Source: Selenihalanaerobacter shriftii (GTDB lineage Bacteria; Bacillota; Halanaerobiia; Halobacteroidales; Acetohalobiaceae). From it: DNA of 64,000 nt. The translations under genes were made by a program, and so were the position numbers. Where the stretch lies: NCBI RefSeq assembly GCF_900167185.1, contig NZ_FUWM01000006.1, positions 141,158 to 205,157 of the forward strand, written 5' to 3'. This document shows positions 44,471 to 53,080 of this stretch, one piece after another (position 1 is the first letter of the stretch; each line of letters begins with the position of its first letter). Under the pieces are notes generated by a model. That model was not told where the DNA came from. It was given only the letters and a program-made list of their open reading frames with translations, and did no database searches.

Positions 44471-46237
44471 TCAACCCCTCATTGATTTTAAATTATAAAT
44501 TTCAAACTCTCCCTCTTTTCCTTTTAATTCAACTTTTCTTGAGCTTTCTGCTGTGAATTTAGATTCTAATAATTTATAATCTTTAGTAGTTATTAAAATT
44601 TCTTCCGACCTAGCTATTTCTTCTAATCTAGCTGCTAAATTAACAGCATCTCCAATAACAGTATAATCCATTCTCTCCTTTGAACCAATGTTGCCAGCTA
44701 CTACTTCTCCTTGACTAATTCCAATTCCCACAGCTAAATCATCATCTATATTTTGAGTAATTTCTCTAATCTCTAATGCAGCTTCTATTGCTTTCTCTAA
44801 ATGTTTTTCATCTGTTAAGGGAGCACCAAAAACAGCCATTATACCGTCACCAATATATTTATCTAACATACCATCATAAATAAGAATATTCCTTGTCATT
44901 ACTGATAAGTACTGATTAACCTTATTAACTACCTCTTCTGGAGTGTGATCTTCAGTATATGCTGTAAAGCCTCTAATATCCGCAAATAAGATTGTAACCT
45001 GTTGTCTTTGACCACCTAATTTAATCTGTTCAGGATTCTTTAAAATTTCATTGACCAACTCTTCAGGTAAGTAGTGAGCAAAACTCTCTTTAAGTTGCAT
45101 CTGTTTTTGATCAGCAAAAAAGTAATGATAACCTAGAGCAACTAAATAAATCATTACTATATTAAATAGGATCGGCATTACCTTTAACCATAAAGCATAT
45201 TGAATAAATAAGTAAAGACTTAGTAATATGAAAAATATAAATTCAATCAATAAGATAATTACCCCTATCTTAGGTCTTCTATACACGAAGAAATAAGAAT
45301 TTATAAGTCCAATTATCAAAACTATTAAAGATATTAACGTAAAATTTAATTTATTTATTGTATTTTTATCTAAAAGTGTCTGAATGATGTTAGCATGAAT
45401 CTCTACACCATACATAGGTCCAAAGATGGAATAAGGAGTTAAGTACTTATCTCCTAAAGCCGGTGCCATAGCCCCTATCAAAATGATTTTATCTTCAACT
45501 AGTTCTTTAGAAAAATCATTATTTAACACTTCATAATAAGAAAGTTTCGGGAAACTCTGCGATGGTCCTACATAATTAATTAACCCTGTTTTGGTTAAAT
45601 TATTATCTTCAATATCATCATACTCAGTAATAATTTGATAACTAAGTGGTAAATAATCTTTTTTCGACTTATTAACAGTAGGAAGTTTCCTAACTAATCC
45701 ATCCCTATCAATGATTAAATTAATATATCCTAAATCAGTAGCTTCTCTTCCTAATTTTTTAAAGGGTAATTTAACTCCCTTAATTTCAATATTATCTTCT
45801 TTAAATCTAAGCCAACTTCGTTCAATCTCTAAATCCAAAACAGCAGGATAGATAATCTTCCTAGCTTCTTTTGTAGCTTGAATTAACTCTTTATCAGCTG
45901 AATTATTCTCCACATTTTCTTCATTAAAAATAAAATCAACACCGATAACCTTAGCTCCAGCATCTGTTAAATTTCTAATCACTTTAGCATGTAACTTTCT
46001 AGAAAAAGGCCAGTTCCCTAAATTAGATAATGACATCTGATCAACTGCAACTAATGTAATATCTGACTCTTGCTTTTCAAACTGTTCACTAAATAAATGT
46101 TTAGCTATAAATCTATAATCTAAAGTTATTAGTTCTAAATTAGAAAAAAAGCCTATATAAAAGAAGGTAATGATTAAGAAACTAACAGTAACTCCAACTT
46201 TAATCCATAATTTTCTTCCTTTTAACTGCATTATCAT
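44471..46237 (-). CDS. CHASE2-domain class III adenylate cyclase
   Basis: This 588-residue membrane protein has an N-terminal helix, an extracytoplasmic CHASE2 sensor domain (about 30-290, with LVAVDQMSLSNLGNWPFSRK and VIGVDFIFNE) and three membrane helices (about 300-380). The cyclase domain begins VTILFADIRGFTAYTEDH, with metal aspartates there and in LDKYIGDGIMAVFG. The lysine in LDKYIGD and the threonine in DYTVIGDAVNLAARLE fit the ATP-specific class IIIb pattern; N and R of VNLAARL are the transition-state residues. It should make cAMP in response to an external signal. The first gene of an operon with the FecR-domain protein and a Crp-type regulator. A guanylate cyclase is less likely. 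Confidence 0.9.
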   Translation of the reverse strand: MIMQLKGRKLWIKVGVTVSFLIITFFYIGFFSNLELITLDYRFIAKHLFSEQFEKQESDITLVAVDQMSLSNLGNWPFSRKLHAKVIRNLTDAGAKVIGVDFIFNEENVENNSADKELIQATKEARKIIYPAVLDLEIERSWLRFKEDNIEIKGVKLPFKKLGREATDLGYINLIIDRDGLVRKLPTVNKSKKDYLPLSYQIITEYDDIEDNNLTKTGLINYVGPSQSFPKLSYYEVLNNDFSKELVEDKIILIGAMAPALGDKYLTPYSIFGPMYGVEIHANIIQTLLDKNTINKLNFTLISLIVLIIGLINSYFFVYRRPKIGVIILLIEFIFFILLSLYLFIQYALWLKVMPILFNIVMIYLVALGYHYFFADQKQMQLKESFAHYLPEELVNEILKNPEQIKLGGQRQQVTILFADIRGFTAYTEDHTPEEVVNKVNQYLSVMTRNILIYDGMLDKYIGDGIMAVFGAPLTDEKHLEKAIEAALEIREITQNIDDDLAVGIGISQGEVVAGNIGSKERMDYTVIGDAVNLAARLEEIARSEEILITTKDYKLLESKFTAESSRKVELKGKEGEFEIYNLKSMRG

Positions 46238-46340
46238 CTTATCTCCTTCTTATTTTTATTTAAACTTCTTCTCGGTTACTAGGTTCTATCTATATCCCTC
46301 CTTTTCCTTCCCAAACTTTAAAATAATTTTATGGCAAAAT

Positions 46341-46386
46341 AAAACAAAGGCCAATATATCTCTTCAAAGATGTATTGACCTTCTTT
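46341..46386 (-). terminator. Terminator of hydrogenase operon
   Basis: On the minus strand AAGGTCAATACATCT and AGATATATTGGCCTTT pair around TTGAAG with one mismatch, followed by GTTTTATTTT. It lies 27 bases after the last hydrogenase gene and before the cyclase gene. Confidence 0.8.
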
Positions 46387-46412
46387 AACTATTAAGTTAT
46401 ATATTAAATTTT

Positions 46413-46919
46413 TTATTTTCTATACTTATCCAAAATTTCAGGGATTTGGTCTGGAGTTAAACGACCATAAACATCATCATTAATAGTTATAACCGGTGCT
46501 AAACCACAAGCTCCAATACACCGCGTTTGCACTAAAGTAAATTTACGATCAGGTGTTGTCTCACCAACATTAACATCTAATTCTTTTTCAATTTCCTCAA
46601 TTAACTTACCAGCTCCTTTAACATAGCAAGCTGTTCCCATACAGACTCCAATCTTATATTCACCTTGTGGAGTAGTTGAAAAATGAGAATAGAAGGTAAC
46701 TACTCCATATACCTCATTAGGAGAGATCTCTAAGCCTCTAGCTATATAAGTTTGAACTTCTTCTGGTAAGTATTTAAATATTTTCTGGGCTTCATGTAAG
46801 ACCGGAATTAATGCTCCTGGTTCTCCTTTGTATTTATTTATTACTTTATCTAGCTCTTGATATCGTTTATCATCATTATTACCATCACAGCCAGGACAAC
46901 TTTTTTTAGCTTCAGTCAT
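46413..46919 (-). CDS. hydC: Hydrogenase gamma subunit, NuoE-like (HydC/HndA)
   Basis: This 168-residue protein is a NuoE-like thioredoxin-fold subunit with a 2Fe-2S cluster. The four cysteines are in CMGTACYVKGAG and in VQTRCIGACGLAPV. The N-terminus has an extra CPGC motif (KKSCPGCDGN). Helical GALIPVLHEAQKIFKYLPEE is the family's N-terminal bundle. It passes electrons between the NADH-oxidising subunit and the hydrogenase. It is last in this operon, 14 bases after hydA. Elsewhere it is often first. Confidence 0.9.
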   Translation of the reverse strand: MTEAKKSCPGCDGNNDDKRYQELDKVINKYKGEPGALIPVLHEAQKIFKYLPEEVQTYIARGLEISPNEVYGVVTFYSHFSTTPQGEYKIGVCMGTACYVKGAGKLIEEIEKELDVNVGETTPDRKFTLVQTRCIGACGLAPVITINDDVYGRLTPDQIPEILDKYRK

Positions 46920-46933
46920 ATTGATTACCTCCT

Positions 46934-48652
46934 TTAATACCTATCTCTAGATCGGTAAGTAGTATGCAATAAATCATGTGCTTTTGAACCACCAGGATTA
47001 TCTAAATAGTTTTCATATATCTTTTCAATTACTGGATTTTGATGTGACTTTCTTATGTTTTTACTGGCATCAATACTATATAACCCATTTCCCCGTTTAG
47101 CTATTATTTCCTCATTAGTAGGAATCGGTTGTCCACCCCCACCAACGCAGCCACCAGGACATCCCATAACCTCAACAAAGTGATATTCTTTTTCACCAGC
47201 TTTAATAGCTTCTAATAAATCATTAGCATTCCTAAGTCCATTTATAATAGCAACTTTAATCTCTTCTCCATTTAAATTAACCTCTGCCTCTCGAACTCCG
47301 GCAAATCCTCTAACATTATCAAATTCTAATCGTTCTAACTCGTCACCATTTACTTTCTCATAAACAGTCCGTAAAGCAGCTTCCATTACTCCTCCAGTTA
47401 CTCCAAAAATATCTCCAGCTCCAGTAGTAATCCCAAGCGGCTCATCGAATTTATCTCCTGGTAGATTTAAAAAATCTATACCTGCCATCTTAATCATCTT
47501 GGCAAATTCTCGAGTAGTAATTACTGAATCTACATCTCTAATTCCATCTACCTCCATCTCCTCTCTAGCCGCCTCGAACTTTTTAGCAGTACAAGGCATA
47601 ATCGAAACTACCATAATATCTTCTGGATTGATTCCTTTCATTTTAGCATAATAACTCTTTGCCATAGCTCCAAACATTTGCTGTGGAGATTTACAAGTAG
47701 ACAAATTAGGTAGTAAATCATTATGGAAGTGTTCGATATATTTAATCCAACCTGGACTACATGAAGTTAAAAGTGGTAAAGAACCTCCAGTTTCTAAACG
47801 GGAGATTAACTCATGTGCTTCTTCCATAATTGTTAAATCAGCCGAAAAGACAGTATCGAATACTTTATCAAAACCCAGACGGCGACAAGCAGTTACTAGT
47901 TTATCTGCAACTAAAGTACCCGGGTCCAAACCAAACTCTTCACCAAGTGATACCCTCACTGCTGGCGCTATTTGTACAACTACATGTTTCTTTTCATCAT
48001 TTAATAATTGCCAAACTTCTTTAGTATTATCTTTTTCTTTAATAGCTGCTACTGGACAAGCATGAATACATTGACCACAGAAAGAACAAGCTACATCTTC
48101 TAAAGATTTGTTAAAAGCTGGGGAAATTATTGTTTCAAAGCCTCTGTGGTTCGGAAATAAAGCTTTAACCCCTTGGACTTTATCACAAACACTTACACAA
48201 CGCCGACACTGAATACATTTATTCGGGTCTCTTACTATAGAAGGAGTAGAATCATCTAATTCATAATCTATAACTTCACCACTAAATCTAACTCCTTCCA
48301 CTCCTAACTCTTTAGCTAACCTCTGTAATTCACAGTTGGTACTCCGCTCACATTGCAGACATTCTTGGGGATGATTAGCTAAAATTAATTCCATATTTAA
48401 TCTTCTTAATTGGCGCACTCTTGGTGAATTAGTCTTAATTACTAATCCATCACTAACCGGGAAAGTACAAGCAGGTTGATAACCACTGCCTTCAACCTCT
48501 ACTATACATATCCGACAAGCACCTATTTCATTCTTATCTTTAAGGTAACAAAGGGTTGGAATCTTAATTTCTAATTCGCAAGCTGCTTCTAAAATTGTCT
48601 GTCCAGATTCAACCTCAAACTCTTGTCCATCTACTTCTATGTTTACATCCAT
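46934..48652 (-). CDS. hydA: [FeFe] hydrogenase catalytic subunit (HydA/HndD)
   Basis: The ATG at 48652 has AAGGGG eight bases upstream; the GTG at 48661 is less likely. The 572-residue protein has an N-terminal 2Fe-2S domain (GACRICIVEVEG), a His-Cys cluster (HPQECLQCERSTNC), two 4Fe-4S clusters (CIQCRRCVSVC, CSFCGQCIHAC) and the H-domain. The three H-cluster motifs are TSCSPGWIKYIE, MPCTAKKFEAAREE and EVMGCPGGCVGGGGQP, all intact, so active hydrogenase is expected. The build is that of group A trimeric or tetrameric enzymes that couple NADH and reduced ferredoxin oxidation to hydrogen formation. It lies 37 bases after hydB. Confidence 0.95.
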   Translation of the reverse strand: MDVNIEVDGQEFEVESGQTILEAACELEIKIPTLCYLKDKNEIGACRICIVEVEGSGYQPACTFPVSDGLVIKTNSPRVRQLRRLNMELILANHPQECLQCERSTNCELQRLAKELGVEGVRFSGEVIDYELDDSTPSIVRDPNKCIQCRRCVSVCDKVQGVKALFPNHRGFETIISPAFNKSLEDVACSFCGQCIHACPVAAIKEKDNTKEVWQLLNDEKKHVVVQIAPAVRVSLGEEFGLDPGTLVADKLVTACRRLGFDKVFDTVFSADLTIMEEAHELISRLETGGSLPLLTSCSPGWIKYIEHFHNDLLPNLSTCKSPQQMFGAMAKSYYAKMKGINPEDIMVVSIMPCTAKKFEAAREEMEVDGIRDVDSVITTREFAKMIKMAGIDFLNLPGDKFDEPLGITTGAGDIFGVTGGVMEAALRTVYEKVNGDELERLEFDNVRGFAGVREAEVNLNGEEIKVAIINGLRNANDLLEAIKAGEKEYHFVEVMGCPGGCVGGGGQPIPTNEEIIAKRGNGLYSIDASKNIRKSHQNPVIEKIYENYLDNPGGSKAHDLLHTTYRSRDRY

Positions 48653-48698
48653 TATCAGCACCCCTTCATCATTCTATATATAATTTAGTTTAATTTTA

Positions 48699-50492
48699 CT
48701 AAGTTCTAATAGCATTAAACGGACATTTCTCAATACAAGCCCCACACTTAATACAGGGATCTTGTTCAATAGTGTGCACCTCTTTTTTATCACCTTTTAT
48801 TGCCCCAACTGAACATGCTTGTTTACACAAACCACAACCCTTGCATAAGTCAGCTTCAATCTTATATTTCACTAAAGCTGTACAAGTTCCAGCTGGACAT
48901 TCTGGACCATAAATATGTGCCTCATACTCAGCTCTAAAATGTTCAAGAGTACTTAAAACAGGATTCGGAGCAGTCTGTCCTAAGCCGCATAAGGCCGTAT
49001 CCTTAATCATTTCACTTAAAGTTTCTAGTTTTTCAATATCCCCTGGCGTTCCATTCCCTTCAGTAATACGTTCTAAAATCTCTAGCATTCGAGTAGTTCC
49101 TTCTCGACATGGTACACATTTCCCACACGATTCCTCTTTAGTAAAATCTAAATAAAAACGAGCAATATCTACCATACAGGTCTCTTCATCCATAATGATT
49201 AATCCACCAGATCCCATCATAGATCCAGCATCCATTAAAGTATCATAATCTATCTGAATATCTAAATATTCTTCTGGTAAACAACCTCCGGACGGTCCAC
49301 CACTTTGAGCAGCTTTAAATGCTTTACCATCAGGAATGCCACCGCCGATATCATAAATAACTTCTCTTAAAGTAGTTCCCATCTGAACCTCTACTAGACC
49401 AGTATTATTAATATCACCTGCTAAAGCAAAGACTTTAGTTCCTTTACTATTCTCTGTTCCTAAATCCTTAAACCAGTCTGCACCTTTTGAAATAATTAAT
49501 GGAATATTAGCGTAAGTCTCCACATTATTAATTAAAGTAGGTTGGCCCCATAAGCCTTTACTAGCTGGATAAGGAGGTCTTGGCCTTGGCTCACCACGAT
49601 TCCCTTCAATGGAAGTAATTAATGCTGTCTCCTCTCCACAAACGAAAGCCCCTGCTCCTAATCGTAATTCAATATCGAAATTAAAATCAGAACCAAAGAT
49701 ATTCTCACCTAATAATCCATATTCCCTAGCCTGACTAATAGCTATCCTCAATCTTTGTACTGCAATAGGATATTCGGCTCTGACATAGATATATCCCTGA
49801 TTAGCGCCAACTCCATACCCAGCAATAGCCATGGCTTCCAATACACTATGAGGGTCTCCCTCTAAAATACTTCTATCCATAAAAGCACCAGGATCTCCTT
49901 CATCAGCATTACATATTATGTGCTTTTTTTCACTTGCCGAATCAGCAGTAAATTGCCACTTTAGACCAGTAGGGAATCCACCTCCACCACGACCTCGAAT
50001 TTCTGAATCTTTAACTATATCGATTACTTTTTGTGGAGTAAACTCAGTAACTGCCTTTCCTAAAGCTTGGTATCCATCGGCTGCAATATACTCTTCAATA
50101 TCTTCTGGATTAATATTTCCACAGTTTCTTAAAGCAATTCTTTCTTGGTACTTATAAAAACCAATTTCTTTATATTCAACTACCTTCTCTTTAGTAGTAG
50201 GTTCTGTAAATAATAAATCTTTAACAACTCGACCTTTCAATAGATGTTCCTCAACAATCTTAGATACATCATCCGCCTCTATTTGACAGTAAAAAGCGCC
50301 TTCTGGATAAACAACCACAATCGGACCTATTTCACAAAAACCAAAACACCCTGTCTTAATTAAGCTTATCTCATCTTTTAATTCATACTTAGTCAACTGT
50401 TCTTTAAATGCTGTTTCAATCTCCTTACAACCTGAGGAAGCACAACCTGTCCCTCCACAAATTAAAATATGCGCTCTTTGGAATTTCATCAT
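48699..50492 (-). CDS. hydB: Hydrogenase NADH-binding subunit, NuoF-like (HydB/HndC)
   Basis: This 597-residue protein joins three parts. First comes a thioredoxin-like 2Fe-2S domain (CGGTGCASSGCKEI, CFGFCEIGP). Then comes a NuoF core with FMN and NADH loops (GRGGGGFPTGLKWQF, CNADEGDPGAFMDR, GAGAFVCGEETALI) and a 4Fe-4S site at SCGKCVPCREGT. Last is a two-cluster ferredoxin domain (CKGCGLCKQACSV, CIKCGACIEKCPFN). It is the flavin subunit thought to bifurcate or confurcate electrons in this enzyme family. It follows hndB by 32 bases and is in the same operon. Confidence 0.95.
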   Translation of the reverse strand: MMKFQRAHILICGGTGCASSGCKEIETAFKEQLTKYELKDEISLIKTGCFGFCEIGPIVVVYPEGAFYCQIEADDVSKIVEEHLLKGRVVKDLLFTEPTTKEKVVEYKEIGFYKYQERIALRNCGNINPEDIEEYIAADGYQALGKAVTEFTPQKVIDIVKDSEIRGRGGGGFPTGLKWQFTADSASEKKHIICNADEGDPGAFMDRSILEGDPHSVLEAMAIAGYGVGANQGYIYVRAEYPIAVQRLRIAISQAREYGLLGENIFGSDFNFDIELRLGAGAFVCGEETALITSIEGNRGEPRPRPPYPASKGLWGQPTLINNVETYANIPLIISKGADWFKDLGTENSKGTKVFALAGDINNTGLVEVQMGTTLREVIYDIGGGIPDGKAFKAAQSGGPSGGCLPEEYLDIQIDYDTLMDAGSMMGSGGLIIMDEETCMVDIARFYLDFTKEESCGKCVPCREGTTRMLEILERITEGNGTPGDIEKLETLSEMIKDTALCGLGQTAPNPVLSTLEHFRAEYEAHIYGPECPAGTCTALVKYKIEADLCKGCGLCKQACSVGAIKGDKKEVHTIEQDPCIKCGACIEKCPFNAIRT

Positions 50493-50524
50493 TTAATCCC
50501 TCCTATGTTAGCAATAATTCTAGT

Positions 50525-50887
50525 TTAATTATCTCCTATTAGCCATTCTTGAATTTCTTGATCATTAACTATATCTTGAGTAACTAACTTAGCTACTCGG
50601 TCTGCTTTAATCTCTCCATAAGTTCTTTTAGTACCATCAGTTTTTTCTATCTTAATAATTGGTTCCTTTTCACATAAACCCATACACCCAACTTGAGTTA
50701 AAGTGACATCTCCTAATTCTCTTCTCTCAATCTCTTCTCCCAATTTAGTAATCACTTCTCTAGCTCCAGCAGCTATACCACAAGTCCCCATTCCTACTAT
50801 TACTCGAATACTCTCTTCTTGATGTCGGAGTTTTATCTTAGTTTCTACTGATTCTTTTAACTTCTGTAATTCAGCTAATGATTTCAT
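50525..50887 (-). CDS. hndB: Hydrogenase 2Fe-2S subunit, HndB-like
   Basis: This 120-residue thioredoxin-like ferredoxin has cluster cysteines in GMGTCGIAAGAREV and in QVGCMGLCEKEPI. It matches the small HndB subunit of four-part NADP-reducing or bifurcating hydrogenases. GGAGATGATG leads to the start. It is the first gene of the hydrogenase operon, next to a consensus promoter and palindromic operator. Its exact electron path is not clear. Confidence 0.87.
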   Translation of the reverse strand: MKSLAELQKLKESVETKIKLRHQEESIRVIVGMGTCGIAAGAREVITKLGEEIERRELGDVTLTQVGCMGLCEKEPIIKIEKTDGTKRTYGEIKADRVAKLVTQDIVNDQEIQEWLIGDN

Positions 50888-50919
50888 AACATCATCTCCT
50901 TAGAAGTTTTAGTATGTTA

Positions 50920-50937
50920 TTGTGAACACTTTCACAT
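50920..50937 (-). promoter_or_regulatory. Operator of hydrogenase operon (Rex- or Crp-like)
   Basis: TTGTGAACACTTTCACAT on the plus strand is a palindrome with arms TGTGAA/TTCACA. It fits the Rex consensus TTGTGAA-N4-TTCACAA with one mismatch, and also the TGTGA-N6-TCACA Crp layout. It lies about 8-25 bases past the expected transcription start, a repressor position. Rex, a NADH/NAD sensor, is a known regulator of such genes. Confidence 0.75.
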
Positions 50938-50951
50938 TAATCTTCAATTAA

Positions 50952-50980
50952 ATTATAACCAAACTAATATAAGTTGTCAA
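50952..50980 (-). promoter_or_regulatory. Consensus sigma-A promoter of hydrogenase operon
   Basis: On the minus strand TTGACA (50980-50975), exactly 17 bases, TATAAT (50957-50952): both boxes and spacing are perfect consensus. The leader of about 60 bases contains the operator. High basal strength suggests control by repression. Confidence 0.85.
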
Positions 50981-51020
50981 CAAATTACTACAAATTTATT
51001 AAAAAAATCACATTTAATAT

Positions 51021-51054
51021 AAAAAACCGAACCTTCTTCTGCAAGAAAGCTCGG
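51021..51054 (-). terminator. Terminator after 4Fe-4S membrane protein gene
   Basis: On the minus strand CCGAGCTTTCTT-GCAG-AAGAAGGTTCGG forms a stem with two mismatches followed by six T. It lies 29 bases after the stop, just before the hydrogenase promoter. Confidence 0.85.
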
Positions 51055-51082
51055 TCATAATTAAATTAATATCTAATATAAG

Positions 51083-51748
51083 TCAGTCGAACTTCGGTGT
51101 AGCAACATCAAATGGACAAACATCAGCACACACCATACAGTTTAGACAGTTGGCATCATCAATAACTTCTTCTTCTCCTATATAATCTTCTGGAATATCT
51201 ATTGGACACTCTTTAGCACAAATACCACATTCTTTACAATCATTAATTTCAATATTTAATTTTCTATTCTTACTAAATGCAGACTGTAACCAGCCTACTG
51301 GACAGAAAGAACACCAAGTACGAGGCTTATAAATAATTCCTAATGGAATAGCTACTAAAACAGTAGTTACAATACATACAAAGATCATAAAAGCTCCTGC
51401 TCTAACTAAAGGAGATTCATCTTGAATCAAAGGATTATATCCCAATAAAGCTATCATAAACATTGTTAATAAGACGGTAGCAACAATTGCTTTAAAAGTA
51501 GTTGATTTTAAGAATTTAGGAATTTTTTTATTTCTCGAAACTTTACTAATTATTGTACTTAAAAAAGAACCTCTAGGGCAGAACCAACCACACCAAAATC
51601 TACCTACGACATTTGAAAGTAAGACCGCAAAAATCGGAACAGCTATAAATATTAAACCAATTTTATGATTAAACAGACCTAATCCTAATAGAAACATGAG
51701 AATAGTTCCTATAATTTGTAGTTTTTTACGATGCTGTGTGAATTTCAT
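51083..51748 (-). CDS. Membrane 4Fe-4S binding protein (NapH/CcoG-like)
   Basis: This 221-residue protein has four to five hydrophobic helices (about 15-130) and two CP-type motifs of NosR/NapH/CcoG relatives: FWCGWFCPRGSF (about 51-62) and WCSFCPVGWLQSAF (about 147-160). The C-terminus carries two 4Fe-4S clusters, CKECGICAKECPID and CLNCMVCADVCPFD. It probably moves electrons at the cytoplasmic membrane. It has its own promoter, palindromic operator and terminator, so it is expressed singly. Family clear; partner proteins unknown. Confidence 0.85.
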   Translation of the reverse strand: MKFTQHRKKLQIIGTILMFLLGLGLFNHKIGLIFIAVPIFAVLLSNVVGRFWCGWFCPRGSFLSTIISKVSRNKKIPKFLKSTTFKAIVATVLLTMFMIALLGYNPLIQDESPLVRAGAFMIFVCIVTTVLVAIPLGIIYKPRTWCSFCPVGWLQSAFSKNRKLNIEINDCKECGICAKECPIDIPEDYIGEEEVIDDANCLNCMVCADVCPFDVATPKFD

Positions 51749-51764
51749 TATATATTACCTCCCC

Positions 51765-51784
51765 TACCCCCTCCTACAGGGGTA
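51765..51784 (-). promoter_or_regulatory. TACCCC-N8-GGGGTA palindrome, possible operator
   Basis: An inverted repeat, TACCCC and GGGGTA eight bases apart, lies between the promoter and the ribosome site of the 4Fe-4S membrane protein gene. In a low-GC genome such C/G runs stand out. It is similar to CsoR/RcnR-type metal-sensor sites. The regulator is not known. Confidence 0.45.
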
Positions 51785-51803
51785 TTATTAATTCGTTAAT
51801 AAA

Positions 51804-51832
51804 AGTATATCGTTTTTTGTCAAAAAAGTCAA
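51804..51832 (-). promoter_or_regulatory. Sigma-A promoter of 4Fe-4S membrane protein gene
   Basis: On the minus strand TTGACT (51832-51827), 17 bases, TATACT (51809-51804). Two mismatches to consensus. The rest of the 294-base gap to the divergent carboxypeptidase gene holds only the palindrome and a CCCCCCCGGGG run near 51945. Confidence 0.7.
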
Positions 51833-52042
51833 TAATAAAGAATTATTTCACTAATGGAGACTGTTATATAGATTAATGATATTCTTAAGTTCTGTTGTAG
51901 CTTAATTCTTCATATTGTTAAATAATTCACCAATATTATGCCCCCCCGGGGAATAAGTTAGATTTATTTTGATAGAAATAATAAAAGTAATCAATAAACT
52001 AAATACTAAACTTATAACATTTAAGATTGGAGGATAATCAAT

Positions 52043-53080
52043 ATGAACTATAAAAAATTGTTAGCATATATTATTTTATTAAGTCTGCTAACAGTTTCCT
52101 TATTTGCTTGCCAAAATAATTCTTCGAATAATAGTCCAAAACCTGAAAATGATGAACCAAATCAACAAGAAAATACACCTATTGTAACTGTAACTCCTAA
52201 TTATTCTTATGCAACTATGAAAGAACAAGTTAATAAGTTAGATGAGAGATATGACAATATAGATGTAACTTCTATTGGAAAATCCGTCAATAATCGCAAG
52301 CTATTCCTTTTGAAATTAGGAAATGGTGATAAAAAAATTATAGTAACCAGCGGTTTTCACGGTAGGGAAAATATAACTTCATTATTGACACTAAAATTAC
52401 TAGAAGAGTATGCTAAACATTTTGATGCTAGCCAGGATATAGGAAATTATGATCTGCATAAGTTATTTAATAAAGTAACTTTTTATTTTATTCCTATGCT
52501 AAATCCAGATGGAATTAATATAGCTATTCATGGTTTATCAAATCAGACAAATAAGGATTTCTATATTAAAGCTAATGAAGGAAATTCTGAGTTTAAGCGG
52601 TGGAAAGCTAATAGTAGAGGAGTAGATTTAAATAAACAGTTTAAAGCAGACTGGGAAGTAGTTGAATCTAAAGAAGAACCACATTTTGAAAGTTATAAAG
52701 GACCATCTCCTGAAAGTGAGCCAGAAAGTCAAGCCTTAGCTCAGCTAACTAGAAAGAATAAATTTGCAGCAGCAGTATCTTTTCACCATAGTGGTTCTGT
52801 TATCTACTGGTACTATAATCAAACTGGTAATCAATATGATAGAGACTACCAATTAGCCAAAAAATTAAGTACTAAGAATGGATATGAATTAGTTGACCCT
52901 GAAGAAAGTGACACTAGAGCAGCTGGTTATAAAGATTGGTTTATTAAAGAGTTTAAAAAGCCTGGATTTACTATTGAGATAGGAGATGGTAAGGTGGAAG
53001 GTCCTTTACCACCAACTAAGTTAATTGAGTATTTTGAAGAGAATAGGGAGGTTTTGTTAGAGTTAGCTAGGAACACTTAA
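52043..53080 (+). CDS. M14 family zinc carboxypeptidase lipoprotein
   Basis: This is the only confident plus-strand gene. Its 345 residues start with a lipoprotein signal (KKLLAYIILLSLLTVSLFAC, lipobox LFAC). The zinc ligands are in GFHGREN (H, E) and AVSFHHSG (H); the substrate arginine region is NSRGVDLNKQF; the catalytic glutamate is in FTIEIGDG. A linker rich in N, S, P and E follows the lipid cysteine. Such proteins act outside the cytoplasmic membrane on peptides, often in cell-wall turnover. GGAGG precedes the ATG. Its stop overlaps the rfaE2 stop convergently. Confidence 0.9.
   Translation: MNYKKLLAYIILLSLLTVSLFACQNNSSNNSPKPENDEPNQQENTPIVTVTPNYSYATMKEQVNKLDERYDNIDVTSIGKSVNNRKLFLLKLGNGDKKIIVTSGFHGRENITSLLTLKLLEEYAKHFDASQDIGNYDLHKLFNKVTFYFIPMLNPDGINIAIHGLSNQTNKDFYIKANEGNSEFKRWKANSRGVDLNKQFKADWEVVESKEEPHFESYKGPSPESEPESQALAQLTRKNKFAAAVSFHHSGSVIYWYYNQTGNQYDRDYQLAKKLSTKNGYELVDPEESDTRAAGYKDWFIKEFKKPGFTIEIGDGKVEGPLPPTKLIEYFEENREVLLELARNT

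Noticed and set aside
51940..51955. CCCCCCCGGGG run upstream of the carboxypeptidase gene
   Set aside because: Striking in this low-GC DNA, but no repeat partner or known motif; it may be chance or a sequence error.
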